NCBI GenBank assembly: GCA_003160755.1
Contig: QEXZ01000051.1
Coordinates: forward strand, 1 to 10,215
DNA from: Methanomicrobiales archaeon
GTDB taxonomy: Archaea > Halobacteriota > Syntropharchaeia > Alkanophagales > Methanospirareceae
DNA length: 10,215 bases
Direction of reading: 5' to 3'
Shown: piece after piece, positions 6,313-10,215 of the stretch
How positions within the stretch are numbered: position 1 is the stretch's first letter
How the letters are laid out: every line of letters begins with the position of its first letter
Made by a program: the position numbers and the translations under genes
Notes under the pieces: model-generated
What the model was told of the DNA's origin: nothing
The model's database searches: none
Seen by the model: only the letters and a program-made list of their open reading frames with translations

Positions 6313-6488
6313 TATTGTATATGCCGTATAATTTCCCCTATTTGAGACACAGATTTACACGGATTTACGCAACACTTTTTCTTTTTCAAAAAAAGAAAAC
6401 CTGTGCTAAAAGAAAAACAGATTTCTTTGGTAAAGCTTTCTTTTTGAAAGAAAGGTTTGTGTTAATCTGTGTCAACAATTTATTTTTG
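6313..6488. repeat. Dispersed inverted repeat carrying a second inserted repeat
   Basis: Positions 6313-6372 and 6461-6488 match 2331-2390 and about 2430-2458 of the gatD/larB spacer, including the arms GAGACACAGATTTACACGG and GTTAATCTGTGTC. Between the arms, where the first copy has about 35 bases, this copy has about 90 bases of A/T-rich sequence with its own hairpins. It includes the 40-base unit at 6422-6461 that recurs at 9918. The element is absent after the truncated ccmF, so it arrived after the duplication or was lost from copy 1. Its end overlaps the ccmF stop codon, which may explain the altered last residues (KGQK in place of KR). Confidence 0.7.
6422..6461. repeat. 40-base hairpin repeat, copy a
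   Basis: The unit runs from TTTCTTTGGTAAAGC to AAAGAAAGGTTTGTG. AAAGCTTTCTTT and AAAGAAAGGTTT pair as an almost perfect stem. It matches 9918-9957 at roughly 85-90%. Confidence 0.65.
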
Positions 6489-8522
6489 TCCTTTAAGTCG
6501 CTTTTTGTCCCCTGTGTTCACAAACTCCCCCACTAATAACACCGCCATTCCAAGTCCCAGTAATAATATCCCTGTCCAGACAAGTCCAATTAATGGAATT
6601 CTTTTTACGCTGACGATAAAATTTTCAGGCTGAACTTTCTGCCCCATAAGCGCGTAAAGCAGCGAATCCGAAGAGGATTTTGTAGATTGCATATAAACGT
6701 ATATGTCGCCCGTGAGCGTTGAAATGATTAAAGGCTCCGACACAGCGCCATGATTTGAATAATAGTTTATCCACATAGCCCCCTGGTGAACGTCCCCGGC
6801 GTCTTTAATCGAAGTTACGTCCATTTTTAGTGCCGAGTATTCTGGAAGCATGAAGCGATGTTGTGCCGAGTAAACGCTTCCAGCACTGGTAGATATAGTA
6901 AAATCATTTAATTCGATTTCCATTCCCAGAGCCTCAATCATGGAGTTCGGCTTTGCTAATATGAACCCGCTCTCTGTTTCCGCAGCGGAACTCACAAAAA
7001 CGCCGATTAAAATGAGGATGATTGCAAAATGCACGATGGTTTTGCCCCACAAGCGTGTGGAACTCTTTTTTGCGCTTCGTCTTAGAACACGAACGAAATT
7101 GTATGCGATGGTGAACCCCGCCACGAGTATAAGAGGAAGCCCGAAATTAGCAAGTGGATTTGGCGTTGGCTGCCCGAGCCACGCTAAAGCGACTCCAACG
7201 CCCAACACTGCAAGGATTAGCCCAAAATATTTCTTCGCACCCATGTATGCGCTGGCGTTGCAGCCCGCTAAAGCAGCTACAAAAGCGAGTGTAAAGGGGA
7301 AACACCATTTGTTATAAAATTCGGGACTCGTGGTCATTGGGTTCTCGCTGAATAAACCGCCTATTATTGGCGTTGCATCTCCAAGAAAGCATATTATCAT
7401 GAGGAATATCAGTGACCAGTATGCGATGACGAGGGAGACGGATGAGAGGGAAGAACTATCAACGTCAAAGGTATAAATAGGTTTTTTCGCTTTTCGGCAT
7501 AAATAGAAAAAGAAAAAAAGGATGCCCACTGCAAATAACATCAGCGCTGGCCCGACAGGTGAGCGGCCAAAAGCATGAACTGACTCTAACAGCCCACCTC
7601 GAGTCAGTGCAGTGCTGAATATAATAGCTAAAAAAGTAAGCAGGAGCGTAAATTCCCCTGTCATGTTCTCGTCTCTGCTGCTCTTAGGCGATAAATGGAA
7701 ATACGCAGTAAGAGCAAGCCAGGGCAGTAAAGAAGCCGTTTCTACCGGGTCCCATGACCAGTACCCGCCCCAGCCCAGCACTTCATACGACCACCAACCA
7801 CCAAGAGCTATTCCAAGTGCTAAAAACAACCATGCTGCATAAAGAGAACGCTTTAACGTTCTTCTTTCACGCTCTTCCAACCCACCTGTTATCATGCCTG
7901 TTAGCGTGAGCGCAAATGCGAAAAAGACAAATGCGTACCCTAAGAAAACAATCGGCGGGTGGATAAGCACCCAGAACGTCTGTAACAATGGATTAAGTCC
8001 TGCCCCCTCTGTTAGCACTGTCTGCATAGACATAGGGAAATGTTCAAACGGGCTGTGCAGCAAGACCAAGAGGATAAAGAAGATGAGAAAAGCGTCTGTT
8101 ATTTTGTATAGCGTTATACGAAACGTGCTTCCTCTTTCAGCCTCGTGTTCTGATTCGGGTTCGGGCTCTTTAAACCGATAGATGAAATAGATGAGGGTAA
8201 AGAGAAAAGTAAGAAAAAGCATTGACCCGCTGGCTCCTATCCACGGGTCGCCGAGTTTATACCAGATAGCTAAACCCGATGAACTATAGGTATAAACCTC
8301 GCTTAAGGCGAAATTATCGGATACAAAAGCCCATGTAAGCGAGAGGTATGAAGCCACGACCAACGCACAAGCGATGGCAGAAGTGTAAAATGCGTATTCG
8401 AGTTTCTTCTTGTCCTTTGCCGTTGCTTTTGACAGCAGGACAAAGTCAAAAACCAGCAAGATGCCAGCGAGGATTATGAATAGTTCTCCCATTTCTACTT
8501 CCATTCCTATTACCATTCCCAT
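6480..8522 (-). CDS. ccmF: Cytochrome c maturation heme lyase subunit CcmF (complete copy)
   Basis: CcmF is a polytopic membrane protein that takes heme from CcmE and joins it to apocytochrome c on the outer face of the membrane. The 680 residues match the usual family length. Seen in sequence: many hydrophobic helices, IHPPIVFLGY, the WWD motif WGGYWSWDPVE (251-261), AYFHLSP, LTRGGLLESVHAF, IVHFAIIL and a large exported loop before the last helix. ATG at 8522 is preceded by GGGTGAT with 4 bases between. ATG codons for M3, M7 or M11 are possible, M11 (MGELFIILAG) being the most typical N-terminus. It converges on the cytochrome at 5747, a likely client. Codons 257 to the end are duplicated at 3999-5264. 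CcmE and CcmH are not in the window. Confidence 0.93.
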   Translation of the reverse strand: MGMVIGMEVEMGELFIILAGILLVFDFVLLSKATAKDKKKLEYAFYTSAIACALVVASYLSLTWAFVSDNFALSEVYTYSSSGLAIWYKLGDPWIGASGSMLFLTFLFTLIYFIYRFKEPEPESEHEAERGSTFRITLYKITDAFLIFFILLVLLHSPFEHFPMSMQTVLTEGAGLNPLLQTFWVLIHPPIVFLGYAFVFFAFALTLTGMITGGLEERERRTLKRSLYAAWLFLALGIALGGWWSYEVLGWGGYWSWDPVETASLLPWLALTAYFHLSPKSSRDENMTGEFTLLLTFLAIIFSTALTRGGLLESVHAFGRSPVGPALMLFAVGILFFFFYLCRKAKKPIYTFDVDSSSLSSVSLVIAYWSLIFLMIICFLGDATPIIGGLFSENPMTTSPEFYNKWCFPFTLAFVAALAGCNASAYMGAKKYFGLILAVLGVGVALAWLGQPTPNPLANFGLPLILVAGFTIAYNFVRVLRRSAKKSSTRLWGKTIVHFAIILILIGVFVSSAAETESGFILAKPNSMIEALGMEIELNDFTISTSAGSVYSAQHRFMLPEYSALKMDVTSIKDAGDVHQGAMWINYYSNHGAVSEPLIISTLTGDIYVYMQSTKSSSDSLLYALMGQKVQPENFIVSVKRIPLIGLVWTGILLLGLGMAVLLVGEFVNTGDKKRLKGQK

Positions 8523-8526
8523 CTAC

Positions 8527-8587
8527 ATCACCCGACAGTGGATTTATACCTTTCCTTTTTGTAATCGCTCCTATAACTATATATAAC
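8527..8587 (-). promoter_or_regulatory. Promoter and ribosome binding site of ccmF
   Basis: Read on the minus strand, TTATATATAG lies at about 8577-8587 and GGTATAAATC at 8541-8550. The first would give a leader of about 30 bases with GGGTGAT (8527-8533) before the ATG. The second would start transcription at or next to the ATG. The sequence does not decide between them. Confidence 0.45.
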
Positions 8588-8628
8588 CCGCTTATTTTTA
8601 CTCGTGGTTTCAACAAAAAAAAACGACA

Positions 8629-8641
8629 ACTTTATATAATC
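8629..8641 (+). promoter_or_regulatory. TATA box of the ahbD-like gene
   Basis: ACTTTATATAATC follows an A-rich stretch and lies about 45 bases before the ATG at 8680, which predicts a leader of about 20 bases. No clear Shine-Dalgarno sequence is seen in that leader. This box and the ccmF boxes share a 157-bp divergent spacer. Confidence 0.6.
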
Positions 8642-8679
8642 ATGAAGTTGAAATCCTATTACAGTACAAATAGTTCACA

Positions 8680-9822
8680 ATGTCTGAAAACGAGAATCAA
8701 GAACATCCGCATCCACATCCGCATTCACATTCATTTAGTGAACGAAAAAACTTTATACCTCGGCTTATCTCCTGGAACATGACCTTCGCCTGTAATTTGC
8801 GGTGTCCGCACTGTTACATAGATGCGGATGAACGAGCAGGAAAAAGCGAGTTAAGTACGGAGGAGGGGAAGGCGCTCATAGACCAGATAGTAGAAGTAAG
8901 CAAACCTATTTTGATACTAAGTGGTGGAGAACCACTGCTCCGTGATGACGTTTTTGAACTCGCTCGGTACGCAACTGAGAAGGGTTTAATCGTGGCGATG
9001 GGCACCAATGGCACGCTGATAACCGATTCCGTTGCGAAGGAACTAAAATCCAGCGGTGTAAAAGCAGTTGCCGTCAGTATCGATTCATCGGTTCCCGACC
9101 GTCATGACGCTTTTCGTGGCGTGAAGGGTGCATGGGAACGAGCATTAGACGGGATTGACGCGTGTATCGAAAATGGGATAGGCGTTCAGGTAAACACCAC
9201 CGTGACGCAGCAGAACTATGATGAAATTGACGACATAATGGCATTAGCGGAAAAACATAGTGCAAGTATGTTTCACCTCTTCTTTCTCGTGCCTACGGGC
9301 AGAGGGAAAGAGATAGAAGACATATCGCCAGAGATGTATGAGCAAATGATAGATGGCGTGCTTGAAAAAGTAGCAAGCGCAAAATATAACCTTGCCGTTA
9401 GACCTGTTTGCGCACCTCAATTTATGCGGATCGCATCGCAAAAGGGCTTGAATCTGGACCAGTGGACACGCGGATGTATTGCGGGGCTCGCCTATTGCCG
9501 CATTTACCCCACAGGTGAAGTAACTCCTTGCCCTTATCTGCCCGTAAAAGTAGGCGACATTCGAGAAACGCCGTTCGGAGAGATATGGTTCGGGTCCCCC
9601 ATATTAAATGCTATGCGTGACTTCGACCGCTTAAAAGGTAAATGCGGAGCCTGTGAATACCGGGACATTTGTGGCGGGTGTCGTGCACGAGCATACGGCT
9701 TAACGAGTTTCGTGGACGTCTGCGGTGGTCTGCAGGAGCCCGGGGAATTAAAAGGCGACTTTTTAGCTGAGGAGCCGTGGTGCCCATACATTCCAGGAGG
9801 AGAAAAAAATCCTAAATCCTAA
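8680..9822 (+). CDS. ahbD: Radical SAM/SPASM heme biosynthesis protein, AhbD-like
   Basis: AhbD oxidatively decarboxylates iron-coproporphyrin III to heme b, the last step of the siroheme-dependent heme pathway. In 380 residues I see a His-rich N-terminus (HPHPHPHSH, 9-17), the radical SAM cluster motif C38-X3-C42-X2-C45, GGEP (82-85) and FRGVKGAWE (145-153). Further on are LVPTGRG, C266 in TRGCIAG, C273, C284 in TPCPYLP and C322/C325/C331/C334 for an auxiliary SPASM-type cluster. It ends with AEEPWC (C368). These features fit AhbD better than its relative AhbC/NirJ, but I cannot exclude AhbC. About 16 residues with an extra cysteine (C348) appear inserted between RARAYGLT and GDFLAEEP, compared with relatives I remember. 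It is divergent from ccmF and followed by an AhbA/B gene, which supports a heme role. Confidence 0.78.
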   Translation: MSENENQEHPHPHPHSHSFSERKNFIPRLISWNMTFACNLRCPHCYIDADERAGKSELSTEEGKALIDQIVEVSKPILILSGGEPLLRDDVFELARYATEKGLIVAMGTNGTLITDSVAKELKSSGVKAVAVSIDSSVPDRHDAFRGVKGAWERALDGIDACIENGIGVQVNTTVTQQNYDEIDDIMALAEKHSASMFHLFFLVPTGRGKEIEDISPEMYEQMIDGVLEKVASAKYNLAVRPVCAPQFMRIASQKGLNLDQWTRGCIAGLAYCRIYPTGEVTPCPYLPVKVGDIRETPFGEIWFGSPILNAMRDFDRLKGKCGACEYRDICGGCRARAYGLTSFVDVCGGLQEPGELKGDFLAEEPWCPYIPGGEKNPKS

Positions 9823-9827
9823 GCATC

Positions 9828-9867
9828 GTGGGCTCTGCCCACATCCCCGCAAACCCTGAAAGGGTTT
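9828..9867. repeat. Two adjacent perfect hairpins after the ahbD-like gene
   Basis: GTGGGC-TCT-GCCCAC (9828-9842) and AAACCCT-GAA-AGGGTTT (9851-9867) are two perfect short hairpins separated by 8 bases. No T-run follows directly, so a terminator role is not clear. Such paired G/C hairpins are often dispersed repeats, but a second copy is not in this window. Confidence 0.55.
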
Positions 9868-9917
9868 AATTCTAAACAAATATACATATCTAAATTCAAA
9901 ACAAAAAAGAAGAAAAG

Positions 9918-9957
9918 TTCTTTTGGTAAAGCTTTTCTTTTAAAGAAAAGGTTTGTG
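9918..9957. repeat. 40-base hairpin repeat, copy b, in the leader of the ahbA/B-like gene
   Basis: The unit starts TTCTTTTGGTAAAGC and ends AAAGAAAAGGTTTGTG. AAGCTTTTCTTT pairs with AAAGAAAAGGTTT. It is the same unit as at 6422-6461, in the same orientation. Its end lies 7 bases before the ATG at 9965, so it forms the immediate leader of that gene. Confidence 0.65.
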
Positions 9958-9964
9958 ATGAAAA

Positions 9965-10215
9965 ATGGATGCAAAAGAGCATTGTACGCTGGATAATCGG
10001 GACAAGGAACTCTTGCAACACTTGCAAGATGCGTTTCCAGTGGCTAAAAGCCCCTGGGCTGAAATAGGCGAGAAGCTGGGAATCTCGGAAGAGGAGGTAT
10101 TATCACGCAGCCAACGGCTTTCCTCTGGCGGTGTTATTCGTAAACTGCGCACTATTCTCAACGGTCAAAAAATCCAAGCATGCTCATCCACTTTAATGGC
10201 TATGCGCGTGCCTGC
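9965..10215 (+). CDS. Siroheme decarboxylase subunit, AhbA/AhbB-like, Lrp/AsnC type (3' partial)
   Basis: AhbA and AhbB together remove two carboxyl groups from siroheme to give 12,18-didecarboxysiroheme, early in the archaeal heme pathway. The visible 83 residues start MDAKEHCTLDNRDKELLQ and form a winged-helix domain (LQHLQDAFPVAKSPWAEIG, LGISEEEVLSRSQRL, GGVIRKLRTIL). They run into STLMAMRVP, a signature of siroheme decarboxylases rather than DNA-binding Lrp regulators. The ligand-binding half lies beyond the window, so AhbA and AhbB cannot be told apart. GTGAT at 9955-9959 is a fair ribosome binding site. The frame is open to the window edge and lies 142 bp after the ahbD-like gene on the same strand. 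Confidence 0.85.
   Translation, partial: MDAKEHCTLDNRDKELLQHLQDAFPVAKSPWAEIGEKLGISEEEVLSRSQRLSSGGVIRKLRTILNGQKIQACSSTLMAMRVP

Larger units (their letters stand above)
5266..7754. repeat. Tandem duplication, copy 2
   Basis: This is the second unit of the duplication, with larB codons 1-116 (plus a 6-bp insertion), the spacer, cytochrome copy 2 and the C-terminal part of ccmF. Beyond 7754 the complete ccmF continues into unique sequence, as larB does on the other side below 2919. This is the pattern expected for a simple tandem duplication. Confidence 0.9.

Noticed and set aside
6315..6536. 73-residue plus-strand frame after cytochrome copy 2
   Set aside because: It is made of the A/T-rich inverted repeat and the antisense end of ccmF; no coding signal.
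8791..8817. CPHCY in the radical SAM protein as a heme site
   Set aside because: These cysteines form the CX3CX2C iron-sulfur motif; there is no CXXCH and no signal peptide.
1..10215. tRNA or rRNA genes
   Set aside because: I saw no cloverleaf-like segment or rRNA-like sequence on either strand by eye; a covariance-model scan would be the proper test.

Overview
This window looks like a piece of a euryarchaeal chromosome. It carries GatD, the archaea-specific subunit of the GatDE Glu-tRNA(Gln) amidotransferase, the archaeal route of heme synthesis from siroheme (Ahb proteins), TATA-type promoters and GGTGAT-like ribosome binding sites. Small membrane-anchored multiheme cytochromes c next to a CcmF heme lyase would fit an anaerobic methane- or alkane-oxidising archaeon (ANME-1/Methanophagales-like) or an Archaeoglobi relative. 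That lineage assignment is inference only.

Layout. (1) Positions 1-2268, plus strand: the 3' end of an unrecognised gene, a short PurH-type IMP cyclohydrolase and full-length gatD, closely spaced. (2) Positions 2269-2498: a convergent intergenic region made of nested inverted repeats. (3) Positions 2499-8522: a locus built of minus-strand larB, divergent plus-strand cytochrome c and minus-strand ccmF, whose middle has been tandemly duplicated. Copy 1 (about 2919-5264) and copy 2 (about 5266-7754) each contain the first 116 codons of larB, the divergent promoter, a cytochrome gene and the C-terminal part of ccmF. The outer ends supply one complete larB (2499-3266) and one complete ccmF (6480-8522). 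The internal joint leaves a truncated ccmF (3999-5321) overlapping a truncated larB (5194-5619). (4) Positions 8523-10215: a divergent promoter, a radical SAM/SPASM heme biosynthesis enzyme (AhbD-like), hairpins and a dispersed repeat, then the 5' end of an AhbA/AhbB-type siroheme decarboxylase subunit cut by the window edge.

How the genes fit together: AhbA/B decarboxylates siroheme and AhbD finishes heme b. CcmF attaches heme to CXXCH cysteines outside the membrane, and the two pentaheme cytochromes are obvious clients. LarB (nickel-pincer cofactor) and the purine and tRNA genes have no obvious link to this.

The most interesting points are three. The two cytochromes have diverged to roughly 64% identity while the flanking duplicated DNA remains about 94-97% identical. 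The second cytochrome has acquired a CX3CH motif at its first heme site. The truncated CcmF copy keeps an open frame that begins exactly inside the WWD heme-handling motif.
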